64,000 bases of DNA from positions 434,001 through 498,000 of the forward strand of contig NZ_CP187532.1 in assembly GCF_049852125.1 (NCBI RefSeq). Reading direction: 5' to 3'. Source of the DNA: Senimuribacter sp049852125. Lineage in GTDB: Bacteria > Bacillota > Clostridia > Peptostreptococcales > Anaerovoracaceae. The notes under the pieces are model-generated. The model searched no databases. It was not told the origin of the DNA and was given only the letters and a program-made list of their open reading frames with translations. Positions 35,133-44,022 of the stretch are shown one piece after another; within the stretch, counting starts at the first letter, position 1; every line of letters begins with the position of its first letter. Both the position numbers and the translations under genes were made by a program.

Positions 35133-36383
35133 ATGATGAAGCATGATATTTTAGAAAAAGCAAAGAAGACCTACGAACTTCTGGCTGCTGATCCTGCGGT
35201 TTTGGGTCAGACGCGGCAGGCGGCGGCTTTGATTGAGAAATTAGAAAAAAAGGATATCACGGTATCTATTATCGGGCAGTTTAAGAGAGGAAAGAGCTCG
35301 CTGTCTAATAAAATATTAGAGGATGAAATCTTACCGGTAGGTATCGTACCGATTACTTCAGCAGTAACAAAGGTGGTATACGGTAAACGCGCCGCTGAGG
35401 TTCATTTTTTCAATGGCGTTGTGGAGGAAATCCCTTTTGACAGGTTGAGTGAGTTTATCAGTGAACAGGAAAACAGCGACAACCGCCTGGGCGTAGAATC
35501 GGTGGTGCTGCGTACGCCGTCAAAGTTTCTAAAGCACGGATTGACCTTTGTGGATACGCCTGGCGTGGGGTCTTTTCATAAAAATAATACGGAAACGGCG
35601 TATCATTATATGAAGGAGAGCGACGCGGTCATATTTTTGCTGTCTGTGGACAGTCCGATTAACCAGATTGAAATCGATTTTCTGCAAAGCGCCAGAGAGT
35701 TTGCGGGTAAATTTTATTTCGCGGTCAATAAGACGGATATAGTAGGCGAGGCGGATTTGACAGCGTATATGGATTACTGCGGTAAATTACTTTGTCATAT
35801 GATGCAAGTGGAGGAAATCGCTATGTTCCCTGTCAGCGCAAGGACGGGCGATGGTATTGAGGCGTTGAAAAAGGCTATTTTGCGAGACTGTAAAAAGTCG
35901 GCGGAAGAAATTTTGTCGCAGTCCGCGGAGAAAAAGCTCAGGGACGTGATCAACAGCGCCCTGATACAGCTGGATTTCTATTGGAAGGCTATGAATATGG
36001 AGTATAAGGAACTGGACGAAAGATTTGCGGCAGTTTCCAACACTGTAGCGGAAATGAAGGCTCGCGCGGCAGATATCGATTGTCTTTTTGAGATTCATCT
36101 CAATGAGATGAAATTGGAACTGTCTCAGAAGGTTAAGGAATTGTTCGGCATGGAATACCGCTATGAAATTGAGGAATTACCTGCGGGATTGATACAGATG
36201 AACAAGATAGATTTTCTAAAGCAGGTAGATGCCCTCTGTAGTGACTTGGAGAAGACGCTCAGCGGTATTTTACTGTATCGCGAGGAAAATGCTTATGCTG
36301 TGGTGCGCAGAATCAATGGAATCAATAAATTAAGCGGAAGTCTTCGGAAGATACGGGATGACCTGACGGGATGTTCTGTATAA
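35133..36383 (+). CDS. dynamin-family GTPase
   Basis: 416 residues with a dynamin-type GTPase domain: G1 GQFKRGKSS (about 48), G2 region PVGIVPITSAVT, G3 DTPGVGSF (about 144), G4 NKTD (about 195). The C-terminal 150 residues are helical and coiled-coil. Bacterial members of this family act in membrane remodelling or repair. It is a single gene, shorter than the classical tandem BDLPs, and without a visible transmembrane helix. Confidence 0.85.
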   Translation: MMKHDILEKAKKTYELLAADPAVLGQTRQAAALIEKLEKKDITVSIIGQFKRGKSSLSNKILEDEILPVGIVPITSAVTKVVYGKRAAEVHFFNGVVEEIPFDRLSEFISEQENSDNRLGVESVVLRTPSKFLKHGLTFVDTPGVGSFHKNNTETAYHYMKESDAVIFLLSVDSPINQIEIDFLQSAREFAGKFYFAVNKTDIVGEADLTAYMDYCGKLLCHMMQVEEIAMFPVSARTGDGIEALKKAILRDCKKSAEEILSQSAEKKLRDVINSALIQLDFYWKAMNMEYKELDERFAAVSNTVAEMKARAADIDCLFEIHLNEMKLELSQKVKELFGMEYRYEIEELPAGLIQMNKIDFLKQVDALCSDLEKTLSGILLYREENAYAVVRRINGINKLSGSLRKIRDDLTGCSV

Positions 36384-36424
36384 GACTGTTTGATTTTTTG
36401 TGTGCTTTCTATTAAAAATAGTCA

Positions 36425-36453
36425 TTGACAGAACTGTAATTTAGGAGTATGCT
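36425..36453 (+). promoter_or_regulatory. promoter of tRNA-Ala(CGC)
   Basis: TTGACA (36425-36430), 17 bp, TATGCT (36448-36453). Confidence 0.7.
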
Positions 36454-36496
36454 TGGATATAGAAATAACCGCAGAACGTTTGGAACTGCGGTATAT

Positions 36497-36572
36497 GGGC
36501 CCGTAGCTCAGCTGGGAGAGCGCTGCGTTCGCAACGCAGAGGCCGAGGGTTCGAACCCCTTCGGGTCCACCA
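36497..36572 (+). tRNA. tRNA-Ala (anticodon CGC)
   Basis: 76 bases: acceptor GGGCCCG/CGGGTCC, D-arm AGCTCAGCTGGGAGAGC, anticodon loop TTCGCAA, T-arm GAGGGTTCGAACCCCTT, encoded CCA. Confidence 0.95.
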
Positions 36573-36580
36573 TTGCAGAC

Positions 36581-36604
36581 GGCACCTTCGCGGTGCTTTT
36601 TTTG
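36581..36604 (+). terminator. tRNA terminator
   Basis: GCACC-TTCGC-GGTGC followed by seven T residues. Confidence 0.85.
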
Positions 36605-36646
36605 TACCATATTAGAAATGATAAGATTTATTAAAGGAGAAGAACA

Positions 36647-37420
36647 ATGTTAGATACCGTTGCATTATACTATTTCAGTCCCACTGGCGGTACAGAAAAA
36701 GTGGGCATACAGTTTGCTGAGACAATTGCTGAAAAGGTTGTCGCTTTTAACCTTGGGGATAAGAAGCAGGATCTGCAGGATGCTGCAGCAGATTTGACAG
36801 TAGTAGCTATGCCTGTATTTGCCGGCCGGATTCCGGCTATTGCTGCAGAAAAAATGCAGCAGCTGGATGGTCATGGGAGGAAGGCCGTTACAATTGTTGT
36901 TTACGGCAATCGTGCTTATGATGACGCTTTGTTAGAGCTGAACGATACAATGATGGTGGGAGGCCATGAAATTGTCGCGTCCGCGGCGTTTATCGCGGGG
37001 CATTCTATCGTGCCGGAAATCGCAAAGGGCCGTCCGGACAAAGCGGATCTGGCGGAGATTTCTGCATTTGCGGAGGCTGTGGAGGTGAAACTCTTTGATT
37101 TGCGTCAGGAGGAAAAAGCTGTGCCAGTGAAAGTGCCCGGTAATCGGCCATATCGTGAAGGCGGCGGGGTTCCAAACGTGGTGGAGGTCAGTGAGAACTG
37201 TGTAGTCTGTGGTAAGTGTGTTGAAATTTGTCCGACGGGCGCTGTAGAACTGATTTCAGGGGAAATTACCGGGAATTCGGAAAAATGCATAGAATGTATG
37301 GCGTGCATCGCAGCCTGTCCCGTGAAAGCAAGAGCCTTGCCGCAGGAGGTACAGACCAGAATTGGAGGTTTCCTTGCTCCGTTGAAGGATGTGAGAAAGG
37401 AGAATGAAACGTTCCTGTAG
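36647..37420 (+). CDS. EFR1-type flavodoxin/ferredoxin fusion
   Basis: 257 residues: a flavodoxin-like N-terminus with FMN-phosphate loop FSPTGGTEKV, and a C-terminal two-cluster ferredoxin (CVVCGKCVEICPTGA and CIECMACIAACPVKA). It should pass electrons between an FMN domain and 4Fe-4S clusters in anaerobic redox metabolism. RBS AAAGGAG. It is a single gene followed by a promoter and riboswitch. Confidence 0.85.
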   Translation: MLDTVALYYFSPTGGTEKVGIQFAETIAEKVVAFNLGDKKQDLQDAAADLTVVAMPVFAGRIPAIAAEKMQQLDGHGRKAVTIVVYGNRAYDDALLELNDTMMVGGHEIVASAAFIAGHSIVPEIAKGRPDKADLAEISAFAEAVEVKLFDLRQEEKAVPVKVPGNRPYREGGGVPNVVEVSENCVVCGKCVEICPTGAVELISGEITGNSEKCIECMACIAACPVKARALPQEVQTRIGGFLAPLKDVRKENETFL

Positions 37421-37426
37421 ATTTCG

Positions 37427-37456
37427 TTGACAAGCAGTTTTTTCGTATGATATACT
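37427..37456 (+). promoter_or_regulatory. promoter of the riboswitch-controlled gene
   Basis: TTGACA (37427-37432), 18 bp, TATACT (37451-37456). Confidence 0.75.
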
Positions 37457-37474
37457 TTGGTTATCTGGATGAAA

Positions 37475-37660
37475 GAAACGGGAGAGCGCATGGGCAGAGA
37501 TTGCCGCGTGCCGCCGAAGGGGCAAAACTCTCAGGCAACAGGACCGTTTCCGGACAGACCTCTGGAAAGTGTAGAAAGTGTAAGAACCACCGATGAAGCA
37601 ATTTCGCAGGGCGCAAGCCGCCGCCCTGCGAAAGAATCTTTCAGGTAAAAAGACAGAGTG
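37475..37660 (+). promoter_or_regulatory. glycine riboswitch (tandem aptamers)
   Basis: First aptamer shows GGGAGAGCGC, GCCGCCGAAGGGGCAA, CTCTCAGGCAACAGGACCG and GGACAGACCTCTGGAAAG. The second shows CACCGATGAAGCAA, a long CGCAGGGCG stem-loop, CTTTCAGGTAAAAAGACAGAG. No strong terminator separates it from the start codon, so control is more likely at translation. The controlled gene is a putative glycine transporter. Confidence 0.9.
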
Positions 37661-37709
37661 ATAGATTCTATCTGATTTACTTATGTGAGATGCTTTGGAG
37701 GTGGTTTTT

Positions 37710-38354
37710 GTGTCTGCATATATTATTTTTGTTTTAGAAATGATTGGGACGGTGGCGTTTTCCGTTTCCGGAGCCATGACGGGCATTCGTAAAGGAATGG
37801 ATATTTTGGGCATTTCCATTCTGGGGCTGACGACAGCAGTGGGCGGTGGCGTGATTCGAGACTTGGTTCTGGGCATTACTCCGCCGAAAACCTTTCAAAA
37901 TCCGGTGTATGCTATGGTGGCAATCGCGACGGCCTTGATTGTTTGTACGCCCTGGGTGCAGAATCTGTTTTCTAAACGGCAGAATTATTACGATTTAATC
38001 ATGCTGTGGATGGACTCAGTGGGGCTGGGAATTTTTACAGTAGTCGGGATAGAAACAGCCTATAGTGTTTCAACAGATTTCAGCCTGTTTCTGATGGTTT
38101 TCGTAGGGGCGGTCACCGGCGTCGGAGGAGGTGTGCTTCGAGATGTGATGGCGCAGGATCCGCCGTATATCTTTGTAAAGCATTTCTATGCCAGCGCATC
38201 CTTGATTGGCGCGGTGGTCTGCGCGCTGCTGTGGGAAACGCTTGGACAGAGCGTTTCTATCATTGCAGGCGTGGCAGTGGTACTGGTACTTCGTCTACTC
38301 GCGGCAAAATTCCGTTGGAGTTTGCCGAAGCCGAGTAGTGCAGAGGAAGAATGA
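37710..38354 (+). CDS. UPF0126/glycine transporter-family membrane protein
   Basis: 214 residues starting at GTG 37710, with GGAGGTGG five bases upstream. Two homologous halves of three helices each, with repeats GTVAFSVSGAMTGIRKGMDI...TAVGGGVIRDLVLG and GLGIFTVVGIETA...TGVGGGVLRDVMA. This is the family often found behind glycine riboswitches and now named after glycine transport. The riboswitch upstream supports glycine as ligand. Confidence 0.9.
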   Translation: MSAYIIFVLEMIGTVAFSVSGAMTGIRKGMDILGISILGLTTAVGGGVIRDLVLGITPPKTFQNPVYAMVAIATALIVCTPWVQNLFSKRQNYYDLIMLWMDSVGLGIFTVVGIETAYSVSTDFSLFLMVFVGAVTGVGGGVLRDVMAQDPPYIFVKHFYASASLIGAVVCALLWETLGQSVSIIAGVAVVLVLRLLAAKFRWSLPKPSSAEEE

Positions 38355-38402
38355 GACAACGATTAGAAGCATATTTACGGCAAGAGAATTGAATATGACA
38401 CG

Positions 38403-38449
38403 AAAAAATCCCTTTTATCAGCAGAAGAAACCCGATAAAAGGGATTTTT
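38403..38449. terminator. bidirectional terminator
   Basis: AAAAATCCCTTTTATC / GATAAAAGGGATTTTT stem between two convergent genes. Confidence 0.9.
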
Positions 38450-38458
38450 ATTATAAAT

Positions 38459-39385
38459 TTACAGTATATGACCTGCCGCAAATTCCTCGTCTGATAGAAC
38501 GCCGCCCTTGACGGAGACTACCAGGGAGGATGCCGCGTTGGCTTTTGCGATGGCGTCGTATATGGAAAGCCCCAGGGCAAGTCCTGCGATTACTGCGCCA
38601 CAGTGTCCGTCTCCTGCGCCGATGGTATCGACAATCTGCGCAGCGGCAACAGGCGGAACGTGAACCAGTCCTTCGCCGCTTTCTGTACCATCATAATAAT
38701 ACGCGCCGTTTGCGCCGTTGGTGATGATGATCGTGTTCTGTGTTTTTTTAAATAACGCGGCGGCGGCGTCTGCAATGGTATCGCAGCCGGTATAACGGCA
38801 GATTTCATCCTCGTTAAGGTGGAGGACTGGGTGCAGTGCGAAGATGCGCGTCATCAGGGCAGCATCGATGAGACAGATACGGGGACCGGGCGCATAGAAT
38901 ACCGGTAAGCCGCTTTCTTCCAGAAAATCTACGATCGTACTGCCGGTTTTGTCCTCAATTTCAAGGCCGCAAATGTAAGCGCAGGACAGCTTAGAAAGAT
39001 TCAGCGTATCGAACCATTCCTTATAAAACAGATATTCCGCGCCGTGATCTACGATAAAAGTCCGTTCGCCGCTTTCTTCGACAAAGCAGTAGCAGCAGCC
39101 GTTTGCCATATCTGGCGTCGGCATAGGGGAAGCCAGACCCTTTGCTGCCAGCTGATTGCGGACAAAATCTCCATAAAGTCCTGTGCCGATTGGCGAAAAC
39201 AGCGTGTACGGCGCGCCGAAATGGCGAATCATATCGGCTACGTTGTGAGCGCATCCGCCCAGGGACATAGACTGGGATTTAACGTGAACGTCCTGTGCCG
39301 TCGTTGGCAGAACGTCCAGATTAATGATAATATCGGCGACAGTAGAGCCGATGACTAGAATTTTTTTCACTTGCGAATACTCCAT
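38459..39385 (-). CDS. PfkB-family carbohydrate or nucleoside kinase
   Basis: 308 residues of the ribokinase family: GSTVADIIINLDVLP at the start, the SLGGCAHNVADMIRHFG substrate region and the DTIGAGDGHCGAVIAGLA anion hole with catalytic Asp near 245. It phosphorylates a sugar or nucleoside-type alcohol; the substrate is not predictable from neighbours. ATG 39385 has little RBS; GTG 39370 with GGAG nine bases before it is an alternative start. Confidence 0.87.
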   Translation of the reverse strand: MEYSQVKKILVIGSTVADIIINLDVLPTTAQDVHVKSQSMSLGGCAHNVADMIRHFGAPYTLFSPIGTGLYGDFVRNQLAAKGLASPMPTPDMANGCCYCFVEESGERTFIVDHGAEYLFYKEWFDTLNLSKLSCAYICGLEIEDKTGSTIVDFLEESGLPVFYAPGPRICLIDAALMTRIFALHPVLHLNEDEICRYTGCDTIADAAAALFKKTQNTIIITNGANGAYYYDGTESGEGLVHVPPVAAAQIVDTIGAGDGHCGAVIAGLALGLSIYDAIAKANAASSLVVSVKGGVLSDEEFAAGHIL

Positions 39386-39414
39386 CCTGTGTAAAATTTC
39401 GCGATAACTTTACC

Positions 39415-40146
39415 CTATAGTATAGCACCTTCTGTGGAAATCGTCACTACCTGATACGGCAGAAATTTTTCGCTGGCAGAGATTGCTCGCGTGACTGCTG
39501 TTTCAAGACCGCCGCAGCAAGGCACCTCCATGCGAAGAACCGAGACAGACGCGATGTTGTTACGCCGTAGAATTTCGGTTAGCTTTTCACTGTAATCGAC
39601 ATCGTCCAGTTTCGGACAGCCGATCAGCGTTACACGTCCGGCCATAAACTGATCGTGAAAGCCCGCGTAGGCATACGCTGTGCAATCCGCTGCAATCAGG
39701 AGATTGGCGCCATCGAAATAAGAAGCGGAAAGAGGCGCAAGCTTGATCTGTACAGGCCAGTTTGAAAGCTTTGAGCAAAGAGTATCTGGCATAACGTCTA
39801 CCCGTTTGTCCGGATTCTGCGGTGTGCGAGATTCTGCGAAGGAATCCTCACCAGAGCAATCTCCCTGACAGCTGGCGGAAAGAGAAACCAGTTCCTTCTC
39901 CAGTTTTTTCGCGATCAGGTTTGCCTTAACCGCTTCCTCATCATAGGCGGCTGCTTCACGCTCTACAAAGGTAATGGCATCCGTTGGGCACGTAGGAAGA
40001 CAGTCGCCCAGACCGTCGCAGTAGTCGTCGCGAAGCAATTTTGCTTTTCCGTCTACCATACCGATTGCCCCTTCGTGGCAGGCAGCGGCACAAGCGCCGC
40101 AGCCGTTACATTTTTCACTATCTATTTGAATAATTTTACGAATCAT
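39415..40146 (-). CDS. 4Fe-4S ferredoxin-domain protein
   Basis: 243 residues from ATG 40146 (RBS AAGGAGGAAA); the longer frame to 40248 would run into the divergent regulator gene. N-terminal ferredoxin motif CNGCGACAAACHEGAI and a second, incomplete one CDGLGDCLPTCPTDAI. The C-terminal half (LLIAADCTAYAYAGFHDQFM, TLIGCPKLDD, VPCCGGLETAV) resembles Fe-S proteins often found beside hybrid-cluster or nitrosative-stress genes. Divergent from a Crp/Fnr gene with a shared operator-like palindrome. Confidence 0.8.
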   Translation of the reverse strand: MIRKIIQIDSEKCNGCGACAAACHEGAIGMVDGKAKLLRDDYCDGLGDCLPTCPTDAITFVEREAAAYDEEAVKANLIAKKLEKELVSLSASCQGDCSGEDSFAESRTPQNPDKRVDVMPDTLCSKLSNWPVQIKLAPLSASYFDGANLLIAADCTAYAYAGFHDQFMAGRVTLIGCPKLDDVDYSEKLTEILRRNNIASVSVLRMEVPCCGGLETAVTRAISASEKFLPYQVVTISTEGAIL

Positions 40147-40204
40147 ATTCGTTTCCTCCTTGACTTTGATAGAGTGAGTATAATACAATAAAAGAAATTG
40201 CGAT

Positions 40205-40218
40205 GTTGCATTTGCAAC
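40205..40218. promoter_or_regulatory. palindromic operator in the divergent Crp/Fnr-ferredoxin region
   Basis: GTTGCA-TT-TGCAAC, perfect inverted repeat, just upstream of the regulator RBS and close to a TATAAT-like sequence (40179-40184). A likely site for the Crp/Fnr protein itself. Confidence 0.55.
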
Positions 40219-40231
40219 GAAAGAGGAAAAT

Positions 40232-40879
40232 ATGAAAAAAATTATCAAGGCTATGAGAGAATCGGCGCTGTTTCAGGGAATTGCGGAGCAGGAACTTGCC
40301 GGGCTTGTTCGCGAAATGGCTGTAACCCCTGTTAAATATCAGAAGGAAGAATTTTTGATTCGCCAAGGTGATACAGCAAGGGGTGTAGGACTGGTAATAG
40401 AAGGGAGACTGCATATTGTCAGAGAGGATTTCCTGGGGAATCGTGAAATTCTTACAGAAATTCCGGAGGGAGACATCTTTGATGAGGTTTATGCGGTTCT
40501 TGTAGGAGAACCGCAGAGTGTAGCGGTAATTGCCGCTACGGACAGTAGTGTGGTGTTTTTCCCGATGGAACAAATTCTGACAAACCCCTGTGTTATGAAC
40601 AATATGATGAAAGTTCTGGCCAGAAAGAATTTGTTCCTGACGCGGAAAATGGCGCATCTTTCTCGTAAGACCATTAGAGAAAAACTGATTTCCTATCTTT
40701 CAGAGGAAAGAGACCGGCAGGGAAGCATGGAGCTGGAACTGCCCTTTAACCGGCAGCAATTAGCGGATTATCTTTCTGTGGAAAGAAGCGCGTTATCGCG
40801 AGAGCTTTCGCGAATGCAGGAGGCCGGGATGATACGTTTTCATAAAAATCATTTTTTATTGTGTAATATCATGCAATAG
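40232..40879 (+). CDS. Crp/Fnr-family transcriptional regulator
   Basis: 215 residues: N-terminal cyclic-nucleotide-binding-type beta roll (FLIRQGDTARGVGLVIEGRL, ITEIPEGDIFDEVYAVLVGE), dimer helix, and C-terminal helix-turn-helix (NRQQLADYLSVERSALSREL). There are no cysteines in an FNR-type N-terminal cluster, so a small molecule or haem/NO signal is more likely than an Fe-S sensor. It probably regulates the divergent ferredoxin gene through the 40205 palindrome. Confidence 0.9.
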   Translation: MKKIIKAMRESALFQGIAEQELAGLVREMAVTPVKYQKEEFLIRQGDTARGVGLVIEGRLHIVREDFLGNREILTEIPEGDIFDEVYAVLVGEPQSVAVIAATDSSVVFFPMEQILTNPCVMNNMMKVLARKNLFLTRKMAHLSRKTIREKLISYLSEERDRQGSMELELPFNRQQLADYLSVERSALSRELSRMQEAGMIRFHKNHFLLCNIMQ

Positions 40880-40890
40880 GAGGAGAGATT

Positions 40891-41448
40891 ATGTCATCTT
40901 TGACAGAACGGGCATTGGCAGCATCCTTGAAAAAGCTGCTTGAGAAAAAAACATTAGATAAGATTACCGTAAAGGATATCACAGATGATTGCGGTGTGAA
41001 CCGACAGACCTTTTACTATCATTTTCATGATGTGTACGATTTAGTAGGATGGATATTTAAAGAGGAAGCAAAGAGGTTTCGAGGCGAGTTTGCCGGAGAG
41101 AAGGATTTGAAGCTGGTCATCTCCAAATTGATGGAACGGCTTTTGGAAGAAAAGGCATTCGTGCTTAACGCGTTTTACTCTGTGAACAGACGGCAGCTGG
41201 AAACCTTCCTCCAGGAGCTAGCACGTCCGGTACTGGCTGAGATTGCAGCTGATTACGCCAAAAATATGCGGATTACACAAGAGGATATGGACTTTGTAAT
41301 TAGCATATTTAACTTTGGCCTGGTCGGTATCGTTACCGAGTGGGTAGACAGCGGTATGGACACAGCGTACATAGAGGACATGGACCGGTTTTATAAGGTA
41401 ATAGACGGAATTATGGAAGAAACGTTGAGAAAGTTTTCTTTGGCTTAG
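40891..41448 (+). CDS. TetR-family regulator (DhaS-like)
   Basis: 185 residues with N-terminal TetR helix-turn-helix (KLLEKKTLDKITVKDITDDC, GVNRQTFYYHFHDVYDLV) and a C-terminal helical domain with the WVDSGM segment common to DhaS/AcrR-like Firmicutes regulators. RBS AGGAGGAGA; 11 bases after the Crp/Fnr gene, so probably co-transcribed. Confidence 0.88.
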   Translation: MSSLTERALAASLKKLLEKKTLDKITVKDITDDCGVNRQTFYYHFHDVYDLVGWIFKEEAKRFRGEFAGEKDLKLVISKLMERLLEEKAFVLNAFYSVNRRQLETFLQELARPVLAEIAADYAKNMRITQEDMDFVISIFNFGLVGIVTEWVDSGMDTAYIEDMDRFYKVIDGIMEETLRKFSLA

Positions 41449-41551
41449 GTACGACAAAATAGCAAGTGTGTCATATTTTGATGCAGGCGATTGACATTGT
41501 CTATTGTAGCTGCCGGATAAAGGGTTATGATAAAAAAAGAGGAGTAATGAC

Positions 41552-42610
41552 ATGAACATAGCAACTGAGATGAAAAGATTGGCGCTTCGAGCTGCATATA
41601 ACTATCTGGATAAAGATCCAGGCGCGAATTTGCCTCGCTTGATGGAATGGGTGGATGCTAGAGCCGAGGGACTTTTGGAGCCTCAGAGAGAAGTTTTTCG
41701 GCAGATTATACGGGAGAAGGACAGCAATTGGTATCAATTGTTAGAAAGCCTTTGGACCGATATTGATGATGAGATAAGGAAGACCTTGTTTGAAAACCTG
41801 ATTATAAACGCTAACTTGCTGGCGGCGCTGCAGGTCAGAGAGTCATCGGAGAGGTATGACTGCAGTGTACCGTGGGCAACAGCGCTGGATATGGGCGTTT
41901 CCTGTACCAGCGGCGGCGCCTTGTCCTTTGATGAGTTGGATGGCATTATAGAGGAAGGAAAGAATCTGGGAACTTTTATCTATGTTCTGCATGGAGACGG
42001 GGATTTATCGCGCAGAGAGGAAAAGGTGGCCCTATGCAACAAATATCAGGACTGTCATTTCTTTGATTTCATCAATGGGAAGAATGTAGACGGTGATTTA
42101 ACCTCTCAGCTGCTGCGAGTGAAAAACTATGTGCCTTTGTTAAAAACCACGGGGACAGACGCTGACCGTCAGGTGGAAACAGCCATGAAGCTGTTTACAG
42201 ATAGAAAGCTGGCTTTTGGCGCTTTTTGCTTTTACGATGAAAAGAGTCAGTCGCATTTTGCTCAGGAAGAGTTTTTTGATTGGCTGATCCGATGGGGTGC
42301 AAAGAGCTGTTTCTTTTTCTCATCAGTGCCCGCTGACCGGGACTATCTTTACGGAATGATGCGCCTGTACAGGCAATCAAAACCGCTTCTATCCATCAAT
42401 TTCTGTAAAGATCAGGATATCACCGGCGGCTGTCTCGCCAGTCGATATTATAGCGCTGTTGACGCTGATGGTTGGGTGAAGCCGTGTCCGTTTGTAGAAG
42501 AACGCAGCATCTGTCTCAGGGAGGATAGTCTGGTTTCTGCTTATCAATCGCGGCTTTTCCAGTCATATTTAGCTGAAAATCCCGTATGTAAGGGTGTGAA
42601 GGGCTGCTGA
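41552..42610 (+). CDS. radical SAM-fold protein lacking the 4Fe-4S cluster motif
   Basis: 352 residues. The overall pattern matches a radical SAM family whose members have an N-terminal helical extension ending in NLPRLMEWVD, a PWA-x-x-LD strand, a YVLHG strand, and a GGC...VDADGWVKPCPF C-terminal block. But the segment that should hold CX3CX2C reads LDMGVSCTSGGALSFDEL and keeps only one Cys, and the GGEP motif reads HGDGD. It therefore cannot bind the standard cluster and is probably a pseudo-enzyme with a regulatory or scaffold role, or a decaying gene with an intact frame. RBS GAGGAG. Confidence 0.75.
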   Translation: MNIATEMKRLALRAAYNYLDKDPGANLPRLMEWVDARAEGLLEPQREVFRQIIREKDSNWYQLLESLWTDIDDEIRKTLFENLIINANLLAALQVRESSERYDCSVPWATALDMGVSCTSGGALSFDELDGIIEEGKNLGTFIYVLHGDGDLSRREEKVALCNKYQDCHFFDFINGKNVDGDLTSQLLRVKNYVPLLKTTGTDADRQVETAMKLFTDRKLAFGAFCFYDEKSQSHFAQEEFFDWLIRWGAKSCFFFSSVPADRDYLYGMMRLYRQSKPLLSINFCKDQDITGGCLASRYYSAVDADGWVKPCPFVEERSICLREDSLVSAYQSRLFQSYLAENPVCKGVKGC

Positions 42611-42652
42611 TATAATTTAAATGAAGCAAAAGCCGTATATCGACAAAAAAAT

Positions 42653-42706
42653 AAACCGGACTTCCACAGTTAGTTAAAAACCAACAGGGATGTCCGGTTT
42701 TTTTCT
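42653..42706. terminator. bidirectional terminator
   Basis: AAACCGGAC / GTCCGGTTT with a seven-T run, between convergent genes. Confidence 0.85.
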
Positions 42707-43112
42707 ATTCGGTATCGAGAAGCAGTTCTTCTAAAATAGCAACTGCGTCTTCAATACAACCGTCGCAGCTTCTGAGAACGCAACCGGTGTCGATACCCTT
42801 GATTTCACGGCAAATGGTGGATTTGTTTTTTTCCAGAAACATATCTGTAGATCGACGCATCATTTTATAGCATTGAGATTTTGTTCGTGGTTCGTCCAGA
42901 TTGCCGTCTGAGTTTTTCAGGCCGATTACGATAGCCATAGCAGAGACCGCGCCGCATGTGCTGAAGGAGCTCATTCCATTTCCGAAGGCTTCTGCGGATT
43001 TGAATACGGTTTGCGGTTCGTCGTCTATCACATCGCAGAAAGCGCATACTACGGATTGCGCGCAGTTATATCTTTTGTGATGCAGTTCAACTGCAAGTTC
43101 TTTTCTGTTCAT
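42705..43112 (-). CDS. C_GCAxxG_C_C family redox-type protein
   Basis: 135 residues with spaced cysteines matching this family: YNCAQSVVCAFCD, then FSTCGAVSAMAIVIGL, QCYKMM, CREIKG and CVLRSCDGCIEDA. The middle motif is CGAxxA rather than GCAxxG. Members are small, often beside redox enzymes, and their role is not established. Its stop overlaps the terminator above. It is transcribed from the same direction as the acyltransferase-like gene upstream. Confidence 0.75.
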   Translation of the reverse strand: MNRKELAVELHHKRYNCAQSVVCAFCDVIDDEPQTVFKSAEAFGNGMSSFSTCGAVSAMAIVIGLKNSDGNLDEPRTKSQCYKMMRRSTDMFLEKNKSTICREIKGIDTGCVLRSCDGCIEDAVAILEELLLDTE

Positions 43113-43143
43113 ACGTATTGATTCACCTTTTCTTTTATATTAT

Positions 43144-44022
43144 TTATCTGACGATAAATTTTGGATTGCTGACCGGCAGGTTAGGGTCGCTGATAATTCT
43201 TTCCGGCTTAGTCTCCAGAATTTCTGGATTGCGCAGATATTTTTGAAATTCCCGGAAGCAGCGGGCGTAGTAATAGCCGGATTCTACGCGCTCATCGCAG
43301 GAAACCTTTATAGGAAGCACTTTGCGTTCTGCAACAACCTCTCCTACCTTGGACAATCTGCGCTCTGGCTGCCCCATAGCGATAAAAATACCAGTCGTTC
43401 CGAATTCATAGATATGGTGATAAACCGGGCGAATTCGAATTGAGGCCAGATTGGTGATAAATAGGGAGGTATGGAAAGGACTCCCGTTTACAACGGCGAA
43501 AGGCAGGCCGATATGCCTGTCCCACCACTTCAGGAAGGACACGGTACTGCCTACGAGAAAGGGCACGCGCATGACGCTTCGGAGAAGACGATCCATAGCG
43601 TTGCTGTCTCCGGTAGTTCGGCTTAATTCAATAGCTTCTGTGACTTTTCTGTTTACTTCAAAGATATCATCGTCCAAATTAAAATACACCTTTGTTACAG
43701 TTTCCTCCCCAGGGAATCCGTCCGGTTTTAGCGTAGTAAAACAAACGCAGAAATGATTTCTGGCGTAAATCCTTTTATTACATACAAACCGGTTCAGGTT
43801 TGGATTTTGCGACACTAACCGCAGATAGGCTCCTATCATGACACTCATGTGATCCATTTTGATGCCTTTTTGGCGGCAACGGCGTATATACCCCTGCATA
43901 GCCTCTAAATCCAGTTCCAGATCGATGTAGTTAGTTGCATCATACCGGTGAGGCATGATGTGAGGGATGATCTCATAGAATGGATCGCATCCCCTGAGTC
44001 TGTATCCGTCTGATCTGTTCAT
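43144..44022 (-). CDS. E2/chloramphenicol acetyltransferase-fold protein, probably inactive
   Basis: 292 residues of the 2-oxoacid dehydrogenase acyltransferase / CAT fold: YIDLELDLEAMQGYI near 35, GIKMDHMSVMIGAYLR, FTTLKPDGFPGEETVTKVYF and SLFITNLASI near 190. The C-terminal active-site motif HxxxDG is replaced by CDERVESG, so the general-base His and the Asp are both missing. No lipoyl domain. Such stand-alone proteins occur in Clostridia; function unknown. Confidence 0.75.
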   Translation of the reverse strand: MNRSDGYRLRGCDPFYEIIPHIMPHRYDATNYIDLELDLEAMQGYIRRCRQKGIKMDHMSVMIGAYLRLVSQNPNLNRFVCNKRIYARNHFCVCFTTLKPDGFPGEETVTKVYFNLDDDIFEVNRKVTEAIELSRTTGDSNAMDRLLRSVMRVPFLVGSTVSFLKWWDRHIGLPFAVVNGSPFHTSLFITNLASIRIRPVYHHIYEFGTTGIFIAMGQPERRLSKVGEVVAERKVLPIKVSCDERVESGYYYARCFREFQKYLRNPEILETKPERIISDPNLPVSNPKFIVR

